A DNA stretch of 39,763 nt, taken from NCBI RefSeq assembly GCF_900129075.1, contig NZ_FQVH01000025.1:1-39763 (forward strand). The letters are read 5' to 3'. Numbering within the stretch: the first letter of the stretch is position 1; each line of letters starts with the position of its first letter. Both the position numbers and the translations under genes were made by a program. Below, in pieces: positions 7,565 to 15,127 of this stretch. The DNA comes from Caldanaerobius fijiensis DSM 17918. Its GTDB lineage: Bacteria; Bacillota; Thermoanaerobacteria; Thermoanaerobacterales; Caldanaerobiaceae. Below the pieces are notes generated by a model. The model searched no databases. It saw nothing but the letters and a program-made list of their open reading frames with translations, and had not been told where the DNA came from.

Positions 7565-7620
7565 TGCCCGGCTAATCAATGATGGGATAACTTGCCATCC
7601 CGTTATTGATTAGCCGGGCA
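7565..7620. repeat. Long 23-bp stem hairpin between the remnant and nrdD
   Basis: TGCCCGGCTAATCAATGATGG with its flank pairs with the complementary arm ending at 7620, giving 23 pairs (two are wobble) around a 10-nt loop. The outer 16 bp are perfect and GC-rich. No T-run follows on either strand, so it is not a textbook terminator. A mobile-element scar, a small palindromic repeat or an atypical terminator are all possible. Confidence 0.6.
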
Positions 7621-7715
7621 ATTTACTATTTCACAATGATTTTTTACAGACGTTTACATTGACGGCAATAAATGAACTTCCCAGATATTTACCTTGTTTT
7701 TTGCGCTGTTTGGTT

Positions 7716-7731
7716 GTAAAATATCTTGTGT
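7716..7731. promoter_or_regulatory. NrdR-box-like site 1
   Basis: GTAAAATATCTTGTGT matches the 3' half and centre of the NrdR consensus acaCWATATaTwGtgt well. It lies 31 bp upstream of a second similar site, the spacing typical of paired NrdR boxes before ribonucleotide reductase genes. Confidence 0.55.
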
Positions 7732-7746
7732 AGTTGCTAAAAATCT

Positions 7747-7762
7747 ATACTATATATTGGGG
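7747..7762. promoter_or_regulatory. NrdR-box-like site 2, overlapping the nrdD translation initiation region
   Basis: ATACTATATATTGGGG has the CTATATATTG core of the NrdR consensus but a poor 3' flank. Its G-run doubles as the nrdD ribosome binding site just before GTG 7773. The centre-to-centre distance to site 1 is 31 bp. Confidence 0.5.
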
Positions 7763-7772
7763 GTATACAGCT

Positions 7773-10700
7773 GTGATTACATATATTAGAAAAAGAGATG
7801 GGTCTATTGTCCCTTTTGAAGGCGATAAAATAGAGCAGGCTATATTTAAAGCTGCGAAGGCAGTAGGGGGAGATGATAGGAGTATAGCCCATAATTTGGC
7901 TGTACAGGTCATAAGTATTCTTGAACAGAAATATAATAATGCCATACCGTCGGTTGAAGATGTGCAGGATATCGTAGAAAAAGTCCTGATAGAAAACGGT
8001 CATGCCAAAACGGCAAAGGCCTATATATTATACAGAAAGCAGCATCAGGATATCAGAGAATTTAAAAAGTTATTTTTAGATATAGAGGAGACGGTTGATC
8101 AATACATCGGTAAGGTAGACTGGAGGATAAACGAAAACAGCAACATGGGTTTTTCCCTCCAGGGGCTCAACAATCACATATCCACCACGGTGATTTCAAA
8201 GTACTGGCTTAACAAGATATATCCGAAAGAGGTGAGAGATGCTCACGTCAACGGGGATTTTCACATCCATGACCTTGGCCTCTTGTCTGTATATTGCTGC
8301 GGCTGGGATCTGAAAGATTTATTGTTAAGCGGCTTTACTGGAGTCGAAGGGAAAGTAGCCAGTAAGCCTCCAAAGCACTTCAGGACGGCTCTGGGGCAGA
8401 TTGTGAACTTCTTTTATACTCTCCAAGGAGAAGCAGCTGGAGCTCAGGCATTTTCCAACTTTGATACATATCTGGCGCCGTTTATATATTATGACGGTTT
8501 GACATATAAAGAAGTCAAACAAGCCATGCAGGAATTCATATTCAACCTTAATGTTCCTACCAGGGTAGGTTTTCAGACGCCTTTTGTCAATATAACTATG
8601 GACCTGGTGGTACCAGGTATAATGGCCGATGAACCTGTGATAATTGGCGGACAGCTTATGGACAGGACATACAAAGAATTTCAAAAAGAGATGGATATGC
8701 TCAACACAGCTTTTGCGGAGGTAATGATGGAAGGAGATGCCAGCGGTCGCATATTTACATTTCCGATTCCCACTTACAATATTACGAAAGAATTCGACTG
8801 GGATAGCCCTGTAGTTGATAAAGTAATGGAGATGACAGCAAAATACGGCCTCCCTTATTTCAGTAATTTTATAAACAGCGACATGAAGCCTGAGGATGCG
8901 CGCTCGATGTGTTTACATCCGGATGAAATGATGATTGTGAAAATCGATGGTAGAGTTGTTAGAACAACAATTGGCGATCTTGCTCAGACCTATGTAGAAA
9001 AATATGATGATGAAGGGTGGGCAGAAGCTACTTCTAATTTACAGGCGCTGACTTTAAATCCTGATACTTATAAGGTCGAGTGGAAAAATATAAAAAGATT
9101 TTTTAGAATGTATGATAATTGTATGGTAACGATAGAAACATACGATGGCAAAAAGATAAGGGTATCCAGAGATCATCCTGTTGCAGTATATACGGAAGAG
9201 GGAATAACTTATAAGAAAGCATCAGATGTAAATGAAAAAGATATACTTTTAGTTCTAAGAAAAGCGGATGATGCTTTAAATCATGAAGATATATATATAG
9301 ATGAATATAAAGTAGATGAAGACATGGCATTTTTAATGGGCTTTTTTATAGCTGATGGCAATTATTTATATGATCCCAGAGAAGAATTTTCTTCTTATCA
9401 AAAAGAGCGAGGCATCCAGTTTACGTTTAATGACGATGACATTGATCTTATTGAAAGGGTAAAAGATATAGTATATAGAAAGTTCCACTACGTTATGAAA
9501 TTTAAGAAAGATCCGCGCTATGACCATTCTTTATACGGTTATTTCTACAATACAGAAATTGCGAGAATGTTCTCGAATAGTGGATTGAGAAAGTATGGTG
9601 GAGTACCTGACATCATCTTCAATGCCAGAAAGGAAATAATTAAAAGTTTTCTTGAAGGTATCTTTGCAGGAGATGGATATGACAGGGGTAAAGAGCTTCA
9701 TATAAATGACCAGAAACTTGCGGAAGATTTGGTATTGCTATATTCTCTTATTGGTGAGCCAACAACAATAAGATATAGAGAAAGCAGTCAGACAATAAGA
9801 CTTCAGCATCCATTTTATAATAAAGACGCGATGGTTTGTAAAAGTTCAATAGATAGAACAAATGCACATACAGAGGAAAGCATGAAAATTTTGTCAAGTG
9901 ATATAGCCCTCGTTAAAGTAAAATCGATAAAGCTCGAGAATCTAGCATATGAGCAAGACTTTTACGACATAGAGCTTGAAGAAAATCATTACTTTGTTCA
10001 CTCTCTTGGGAACATAACCCATAATTGTTGCCGCCTTCGTTTGGATAACAGAGAGCTGAGGAAGCGCGGGGGAGGACTTTTTGGCGCCAATCCTCTGACA
10101 GGATCTATTGGTGTCGTTACGATAAATATGCCCAGGATAGGATATCTATCCAAGACAAAAGAGGAATTTTTGTCAAGGGTGGAAAGGCTCATGGACATAG
10201 CCAGGACCAGCCTTGAGATAAAGCGCGAGGTTCTGGAGAGGTTGACCCAAGAGGGGCTATACCCGTATGCCAGGTTCTACTTGAGGGATATATACAAGAG
10301 GTTTGGCTCTTACTGGAAGAACCACTTCAATACTATAGGGCTTATAGGTATGAATGAAGCTCTTCTGAACTTCATGGGTGTCGGTATAGCGTCGGAAGAA
10401 GGGCGATCCTTTGCATTAGAAGTATTGGACTTCATGAGGGAGAAGTTAAGACAGTATCAGGAAGAAACAGGTGTACTTTACAATCTGGAAGCGTCACCGG
10501 CAGAAGGTGCATCATATAGACTGGCTAAAAAAGACAAAGAGATGTATCCCGGGATTATCACATGCGGTCAGGATGAGCCGTATTACACTAATTCTACCCA
10601 ACTCCCTGTAGATTTTACAGACGACATATTTACGGCGCTGGACCTTCAGGAAGAATTACAATGCAAATACACAGGAGGCACAGTATTGCACGGCTTTATA

Positions 10701-10964
10701 GGCGAGAGGATAAGCGACGTATCCACGTGCAAGGCTTTGGTTAAGAAGATTGCATATAATTACAAAATACCGTATTATACTATTACGCCAACTTTTTCTG
10801 TCTGCAACGAGCATGGCTATATTGCAGGGGAGCATTTTACATGCCCATACTGTGGGAAAGACTGTGAGGTCTACAGCAGGGTGGTTGGTTATTACAGGCC
10901 GGTGCAGTGCTGGAATAACGGCAAAAAAGAGGAATTCAAGGATAGGAAGGAATTTGCTGTATGA
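7773..10964 (+). CDS. nrdD: Anaerobic (class III) ribonucleoside-triphosphate reductase with intein
   Basis: The 1063-residue precursor consists of a 691-residue NrdD interrupted by a 372-residue intein (residues about 380-751). The host protein starts with an ATP-cone (TYIRKRDGSIVPFEGDKIEQ), followed by the glycyl-radical barrel. It ends with a zinc site (CNEHGY and CPYCGKDC) and the radical loop RVVGYYRPVQCWNNGKKEEF, whose Gly carries the radical. Removing the intein joins SM to CCRLRLDN and restores the family sequence. The enzyme makes dNTPs from NTPs without oxygen, with formate as the usual reductant. The GTG at 7773 is preferred over an upstream in-frame ATG at 7734 because GGGGG sits 9 bp before it and the ATP-cone starts there. 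It overlaps nrdG by 4 bp. Confidence 0.95.
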   Translation: MITYIRKRDGSIVPFEGDKIEQAIFKAAKAVGGDDRSIAHNLAVQVISILEQKYNNAIPSVEDVQDIVEKVLIENGHAKTAKAYILYRKQHQDIREFKKLFLDIEETVDQYIGKVDWRINENSNMGFSLQGLNNHISTTVISKYWLNKIYPKEVRDAHVNGDFHIHDLGLLSVYCCGWDLKDLLLSGFTGVEGKVASKPPKHFRTALGQIVNFFYTLQGEAAGAQAFSNFDTYLAPFIYYDGLTYKEVKQAMQEFIFNLNVPTRVGFQTPFVNITMDLVVPGIMADEPVIIGGQLMDRTYKEFQKEMDMLNTAFAEVMMEGDASGRIFTFPIPTYNITKEFDWDSPVVDKVMEMTAKYGLPYFSNFINSDMKPEDARSMCLHPDEMMIVKIDGRVVRTTIGDLAQTYVEKYDDEGWAEATSNLQALTLNPDTYKVEWKNIKRFFRMYDNCMVTIETYDGKKIRVSRDHPVAVYTEEGITYKKASDVNEKDILLVLRKADDALNHEDIYIDEYKVDEDMAFLMGFFIADGNYLYDPREEFSSYQKERGIQFTFNDDDIDLIERVKDIVYRKFHYVMKFKKDPRYDHSLYGYFYNTEIARMFSNSGLRKYGGVPDIIFNARKEIIKSFLEGIFAGDGYDRGKELHINDQKLAEDLVLLYSLIGEPTTIRYRESSQTIRLQHPFYNKDAMVCKSSIDRTNAHTEESMKILSSDIALVKVKSIKLENLAYEQDFYDIELEENHYFVHSLGNITHNCCRLRLDNRELRKRGGGLFGANPLTGSIGVVTINMPRIGYLSKTKEEFLSRVERLMDIARTSLEIKREVLERLTQEGLYPYARFYLRDIYKRFGSYWKNHFNTIGLIGMNEALLNFMGVGIASEEGRSFALEVLDFMREKLRQYQEETGVLYNLEASPAEGASYRLAKKDKEMYPGIITCGQDEPYYTNSTQLPVDFTDDIFTALDLQEELQCKYTGGTVLHGFIGERISDVSTCKALVKKIAYNYKIPYYTITPTFSVCNEHGYIAGEHFTCPYCGKDCEVYSRVVGYYRPVQCWNNGKKEEFKDRKEFAV
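8910..10025 (+). other. Intein with LAGLIDADG-type homing endonuclease inside NrdD
   Basis: The in-frame insertion begins with Cys (CLHPDEMMIVKIDG) and ends with ITHN followed by Cys, the standard splice-junction residues. The block-B motif SRDHPVAVYTEEG and the block-F motif FYDIELEENHYFVHSLGN are present. Two DOD endonuclease motifs are visible: MAFLMGFFIADGNY and KSFLEGIFAGDGYD. The catalytic Asp of both is kept, so the endonuclease may be active. Self-splicing should remove 372 residues and join SM to CCRL. The segment is more AT-rich than the flanking nrdD, consistent with separate origin. All splice and endonuclease motifs looked intact. Confidence 0.95.
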
Positions 10965-11647
10965 TATATGATTACATGCCTGTATCCACAGTAGATTATC
11001 CTGGTAAAATCGCGACGACGGTGTTTATAAGTGGATGTAATTTTCGCTGTCCTTACTGTCATAATAGCTCTATTATTGTGCCAAAGCCGGCTCGCTATAG
11101 TCCTGAAGACATTTTGAGGTATTTAGCGAGGAGAAAAAATCTGATAGATGGTGTGTGCATCACCGGTGGAGAACCTACGCTGTGGAAGGGGTTGAAAAGC
11201 CTGATGGCTCAAATAAAGTCATCAGGCTTTTCCGTAAAGCTGGATACTAATGGTTCAAGGCCGGATGTACTGGAGGATATAATTGCAAAAGGGCTGGTAG
11301 ATTACATCGCCATGGACGTAAAAGCGCCGCTCGAGGGTTATAGAACCTTTTTGACACGAGTAAGTGACGTTGAAAAGGTGTGTATAAGCGTAGATATGAT
11401 TAAGGCTGCTGGAATTGACTATGAGTTCAGGACCACCGTGCATCCCAAATTGCTTAGCATTGATGACATAAAAAAGATAGGGTCGTGGCTTAAAGGGGCC
11501 AAAAAATATGTTTTACAGGGATACCGATACAGCCCTGATATACTGGATCCCGAATTTTGTGGTAGAGAATTTTGCGAAAGAGCGTATTTGGATAAAGCAA
11601 AGGAAGCCGTTGATGAGTATTTCGAGCAGGTGATAATAAGGGAATGA
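10961..11647 (+). CDS. nrdG: Anaerobic ribonucleotide reductase activating protein (radical SAM)
   Basis: A 228-residue radical-SAM enzyme. The cluster motif is GCNFRCPYCHN, with cysteines at about 26, 30 and 33 (C-x3-C-x2-C), followed by the GGEPTL motif. It uses S-adenosylmethionine and a 4Fe-4S cluster to place the glycyl radical on NrdD. The gene starts inside the nrdD stop (ATGA overlap at 10961-10964), so the two are translationally coupled. The length is greater than the shortest NrdG proteins and fits the pyruvate-formate-lyase-activase-like NrdG group common in clostridia. The end has no obvious terminator; a separate promoter follows at about 11684. Confidence 0.92.
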   Translation: MIYDYMPVSTVDYPGKIATTVFISGCNFRCPYCHNSSIIVPKPARYSPEDILRYLARRKNLIDGVCITGGEPTLWKGLKSLMAQIKSSGFSVKLDTNGSRPDVLEDIIAKGLVDYIAMDVKAPLEGYRTFLTRVSDVEKVCISVDMIKAAGIDYEFRTTVHPKLLSIDDIKKIGSWLKGAKKYVLQGYRYSPDILDPEFCGREFCERAYLDKAKEAVDEYFEQVIIRE

Positions 11648-11683
11648 GTATATGTTTTTGCACAGGAAAGATTATGCTTATTA

Positions 11684-11692
11684 TGGTATAAT
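11684..11692 (+). promoter_or_regulatory. Extended -10 promoter for the YhaO/YhaN-type pair
   Basis: TGG-TATAAT (TGn extended -10) lies 38 bp before the ATG at 11730, with no good -35. The same arrangement recurs before the SNF2 gene and other genes in this window. Confidence 0.45.
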
Positions 11693-11729
11693 GTACCTGG
11701 AGAGTATTATAGAGGGGGATTAGCTTGTT

Positions 11730-12833
11730 ATGGCGTTAAAGATTGCTCACATGGCTGATGTTCATCTTGATTCGGACTTCTTGGGGCTGCCGCCCCATCT
11801 TGCAGCCGTTCGCCGGGGGGATATGATAAAATCCTTTGATAGAGCTATAGATGTAATAAAAGCTGAAAGAGCTGATATATTGATAATTGCAGGTGATCTG
11901 TTTGAAGAACAATCGGTTTTAAAAAGTACAATAAATCACGTATCGTCAAAGCTGGGAGAACTCTATCCTGTTCCCGTATTTATAGCTCCAGGCAACCATG
12001 ATCCTCATACTCATAAATCATATTACAGGATATGGGATTGGCCTGATAATGTACATATTTTTGATCAAAATCTATATAGATTTGATATAGATGCACTGAA
12101 CGTTTCTGTGTATGGGAAGGGCTTTGATAGACCTTATATAAAAGAGCCTGCCCTGGATGGCTTTAAAGTGGAAGACAGCAGCAGGGTAAATATCATGGCC
12201 ATCCATGGCGATATAGGTGAAGAGAGCATTTATAATCCCATAAGGTTGAAAGATATAGAAAACTCTGGCCTTGCTTACCTGGCATTGGGCCATATACATA
12301 CCCGCACAGGGCTTAAGCGCACGGGAAAGACCAGCTGGTGCTATCCGGGCAACATCGAGGGAAGGGATTTTGGTGAATGCGGTCCGAGGGGGTTTGTCAT
12401 GTGCACTCTGGAGGGAAATCAATGTAGCCTGGAATTTTTCCCTGTAAACACCAGAGAGTATACGGTTGTGGATATAGATATAACTGATATGCCTGAAGTT
12501 CAAGAAATAGTACAAAGAGTAGAGCAATATTGTAGAAATAATGTGATATTGAGGGTTTTTTTAAAAGGTGTTGTAGAAGAGCAGTACAAAGAGGGGATAA
12601 ACATACCTTTTATAGTGGACCAGTTGAATAGGAGTTTAAAAGATGGGCTTTTTTATGTGGATATTGTGGATGAGACCGAGGTGGATATAGATCTTGATGC
12701 TCTTACAAAGGATGTAGGTATAAAGGGCCTTTATGCCAGAAAGATGAAGCAGATTTTGCAGGAAGCCCAGGAGGATGAAATAAGGGTTGTAAAAGAGGCA
12801 TTAAGAATAGGTATAAAGGCATTGGGGGGATAA
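11730..12833 (+). CDS. SbcD/YhaO-type DNA repair exonuclease (metallophosphoesterase)
   Basis: A 367-residue protein of the Mre11/SbcD-like calcineurin fold. Metal-binding motifs appear in order: HMADVHLDS (D-x-H), IAGDLFEE (GD), APGNHDPH (GNHD), AIHGDIG, and LGHIHTR (GHxH). The C-terminal part resembles the capping region of Bacillus YhaO. These enzymes cut DNA ends together with an SbcC/Rad50-like ATPase. The next gene, 5 bp downstream, encodes such an ATPase. The ATG at 11730 follows GGGGG after an 11-bp gap. The exact biological role of YhaO/YhaN pairs is less settled than that of SbcCD. Confidence 0.88.
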   Translation: MALKIAHMADVHLDSDFLGLPPHLAAVRRGDMIKSFDRAIDVIKAERADILIIAGDLFEEQSVLKSTINHVSSKLGELYPVPVFIAPGNHDPHTHKSYYRIWDWPDNVHIFDQNLYRFDIDALNVSVYGKGFDRPYIKEPALDGFKVEDSSRVNIMAIHGDIGEESIYNPIRLKDIENSGLAYLALGHIHTRTGLKRTGKTSWCYPGNIEGRDFGECGPRGFVMCTLEGNQCSLEFFPVNTREYTVVDIDITDMPEVQEIVQRVEQYCRNNVILRVFLKGVVEEQYKEGINIPFIVDQLNRSLKDGLFYVDIVDETEVDIDLDALTKDVGIKGLYARKMKQILQEAQEDEIRVVKEALRIGIKALGG

Positions 12834-12838
12834 GGGCA

Positions 12839-14794
12839 ATGAATATAGAAGAGCTTTATGTAAAATCCTTTGGCAAGTTGAGTGACGTGAAGATTAAATT
12901 ATGTGACAATTTCAATGTCATCTACGGCCAAAATGAAAGTGGCAAGAGCACATTGATTGCGTTTATAAGGGCGATGCTTTACGGACTCAGTGAAAAGAAA
13001 AATAAGACGCCTGATAGGATAGCATATATGCCATGGGATGGCAGCGAAGCGGGAGGAGATATGGTACTGACATGCGCAGGCAAAAAGCTCAGGATTCACA
13101 GGACATTTGATAGAAATAACCACAGGAAAGATCAATGTCAGATTTCAGATATGATAAAGGGTGTTGAATTGAATTTAGACGGCGAGGACATAACAGGTTT
13201 GACGTTGAGCGCTTTTGACAGCACTGTTTTTATAAGGCAGTTATCTGTTACCAGGGTGGCAGACGAAAATAAAGACCTGTACAATAAGCTGGTAAATATG
13301 GCTCAAACCGGACAGGAGGACACTGATGCCGGGAATGCCCTTATATACTTGGAAGACCGCATAAAAGAACTTTCTGGAAGAAGAAAAGATGTGTCTATAA
13401 ATAGCGTAATGGAGCGAAGGAATTTGCTTGAGAGAGAATTAAATGAGCTTATAAAACAACATCAGCTTATGATGGAAGATGAATCCCGCTTATTGGATCT
13501 TAAAGAAAGGTTAAGGGTATTGGAAGACGAGATAGATCAGCTGGATAAGATCAAGCCATCTTTAATGATGCTGGATGAATGGGAGAGAGATTTTTCAAAG
13601 CTAAAGCTCGAAATAGAAAAACTGGATGGCGAAATAAAGGAACTTGAAAAAACCTCTCTGAATGGATATAGAGAGGAATTGAAACAAAAGCAAAAAAAGT
13701 TAGATGAGTTGTTATCACAAAAAAGGTCCTATGTGGATGACCAAATATTAAAACGCTATGCGGGGTACTCCGTATACCTTACTTTGGGTATAGTACTTGC
13801 GGCAGCTGGTTTATTGGCTGCATTTCTCAACCCCCTGTTTTTTACTTTTTTAGCCATCGGTGCTATAGTGGCCTTTGTGGGTTATAAAGGCAGGAATAGG
13901 TATTACCAATTAATACAAATGAAACAGCAGGCAGAAGATCAGGAAGCTCTGGCAAAGCAGCTGATATTGGATATCGATAGTATAAAGGTCTTGATAAATG
14001 AAACGGAAACCAGATTGGGTCAGCTGAGGTTTGCTAAAGATGAAAAGGAGCAGCGCCTTCAAGAATTGAAAAAGCGCATAGATGATCTTATGGACAGCCT
14101 TTCTGCATACAACATGGTCATTGAATGGCGCTACAGTAATACCAGTAAAGGCTATGATCTTGATAGTATTATGGAATTGTCTTCTCAAAAGATAAAAGAA
14201 AAAGAGATGATAATAAGTCAAATTGCTTCCATAGATGAGCGCTGGAAAGATGGAGAGATTTTTAAAAGAATACCTGAGTTGAGGCAAGAGATAGATTTGC
14301 TGGATAGGCTTATAGAAAAGATGAATTTTGAGTATAAGGCTTTTAAACTGGCTTACGATGTGATGAGAAACTGCCTTGAAGAGGTTAACACGGATTTTAC
14401 ACCTCGCCTCATTAATAGGGCTGGTGAGATTATAAAGTCAATAACAGGAAGATATGATAGGGTAGGAATAGACAGCGAAAATTTGAAGTTATCTGTTATA
14501 GTTCCTGAATACAGTGTGTTTAAATCTCCTTTTGATTTAAGCGGTGGAACGGCGGATCAGATTTATCTTGGGTTTAGAATAGCATTGGCCGACGCAGCAG
14601 CTTCAGACAAAAATCCTCCACTTATTCTTGATGATGCGTTGGTTCAATATGACGATGAAAGGCTTAAAAATGCTTTGAGATTTTTGGTGGAGTATTCAAA
14701 AAAGCGCCAGGTCATCCTCTTTACATGCCATCGAAGAGAGATAGATATGCTTGAGGATTTATGCGATGGCGATATAAACATTATAGAGTTATGA
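12839..14794 (+). CDS. YhaN-like AAA ATPase (Rad50/SbcC-type) with central membrane segment
   Basis: A 651-residue SMC-like ATPase. Walker A is at residues 30-38 (GQNESGKST). A long coiled coil (about 175-300) is followed by two hydrophobic helices (about 306-345, YLTLGIVLAAAGLLAAFL and the next segment), a second coiled coil (about 355-480), and the C-terminal signature DLSGGTADQIYLGFR with Walker B LILDDALVQYDDE. The central hydrophobic hairpin replaces the zinc hook of true SbcC and is typical of YhaN proteins. It probably works with the nuclease encoded just upstream on membrane-near DNA ends. The spacing of 5 bp argues for co-translation. The start is ATG at 12839. Confidence 0.85.
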   Translation: MNIEELYVKSFGKLSDVKIKLCDNFNVIYGQNESGKSTLIAFIRAMLYGLSEKKNKTPDRIAYMPWDGSEAGGDMVLTCAGKKLRIHRTFDRNNHRKDQCQISDMIKGVELNLDGEDITGLTLSAFDSTVFIRQLSVTRVADENKDLYNKLVNMAQTGQEDTDAGNALIYLEDRIKELSGRRKDVSINSVMERRNLLERELNELIKQHQLMMEDESRLLDLKERLRVLEDEIDQLDKIKPSLMMLDEWERDFSKLKLEIEKLDGEIKELEKTSLNGYREELKQKQKKLDELLSQKRSYVDDQILKRYAGYSVYLTLGIVLAAAGLLAAFLNPLFFTFLAIGAIVAFVGYKGRNRYYQLIQMKQQAEDQEALAKQLILDIDSIKVLINETETRLGQLRFAKDEKEQRLQELKKRIDDLMDSLSAYNMVIEWRYSNTSKGYDLDSIMELSSQKIKEKEMIISQIASIDERWKDGEIFKRIPELRQEIDLLDRLIEKMNFEYKAFKLAYDVMRNCLEEVNTDFTPRLINRAGEIIKSITGRYDRVGIDSENLKLSVIVPEYSVFKSPFDLSGGTADQIYLGFRIALADAAASDKNPPLILDDALVQYDDERLKNALRFLVEYSKKRQVILFTCHRREIDMLEDLCDGDINIIEL

Positions 14795-14824
14795 TTTGTA
14801 AAATTAAACAATTCAATATGAGAG

Positions 14825-15037
14825 GTGGGCTTATGGGGGGAGTATCTTATAGGTATCGACATCGGCACATCGGCCCGTAAGGTTAGTGTATTTGATGCTG
14901 ATGGGGTTGTGGTCTTTTCTACGTCCAGGGCTTACAGCGTTTATTATCCTCATACAGGCGTTTTGCACTGGAATCTGTCAGGGGAGCCTTTAAGTTATAC
15001 CAGACCCTGTCTTCTGTTAAAGGGAAAATCCTTTTGA
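14825..15037 (+). pseudogene. FGGY carbohydrate kinase remnant (N-terminal about 45 residues)
   Basis: The frame reads EYLIGIDIGTSARKVSVFDA and then DGVVVFSTSRAYSVYYPHTG, which is the N-terminal phosphate-1 region of xylulokinase- or glycerol-kinase-type FGGY enzymes (normally about 500 residues). After HWNLSGEP it diverges and stops. A neighbouring frame gives FKLYQTLSSVKGKILLMPE before a stop, possibly a foreign or C-terminal piece joined by deletion. The natural start also looks damaged: ATG at 14832 is one G out of frame in a run of six G, while the only in-frame start (GTG 14825) lies inside the ribosome binding site. It is dead as a kinase. Confidence 0.7.
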
Positions 15038-15050
15038 TGCCTGAGTAGAG

Positions 15051-15080
15051 AAAAGGCTCCGGAATAATCCGGAGCCTTTT
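15051..15080. terminator. Bidirectional terminator between kinase remnant and phosphatase gene
   Basis: A perfect 13-bp stem (AAAAGGCTCCGGA at 15051-15063 with its complement at 15068-15080) and a 4-nt loop, flanked by A and T runs that serve both strands. It ends the phosphatase transcript on the minus strand and the remnant on the plus strand. Confidence 0.88.
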
Positions 15081-15127
15081 GACCGATTAATTTATGATAT
15101 ATTAATTAAAGGGATGAAGGCAAATTG

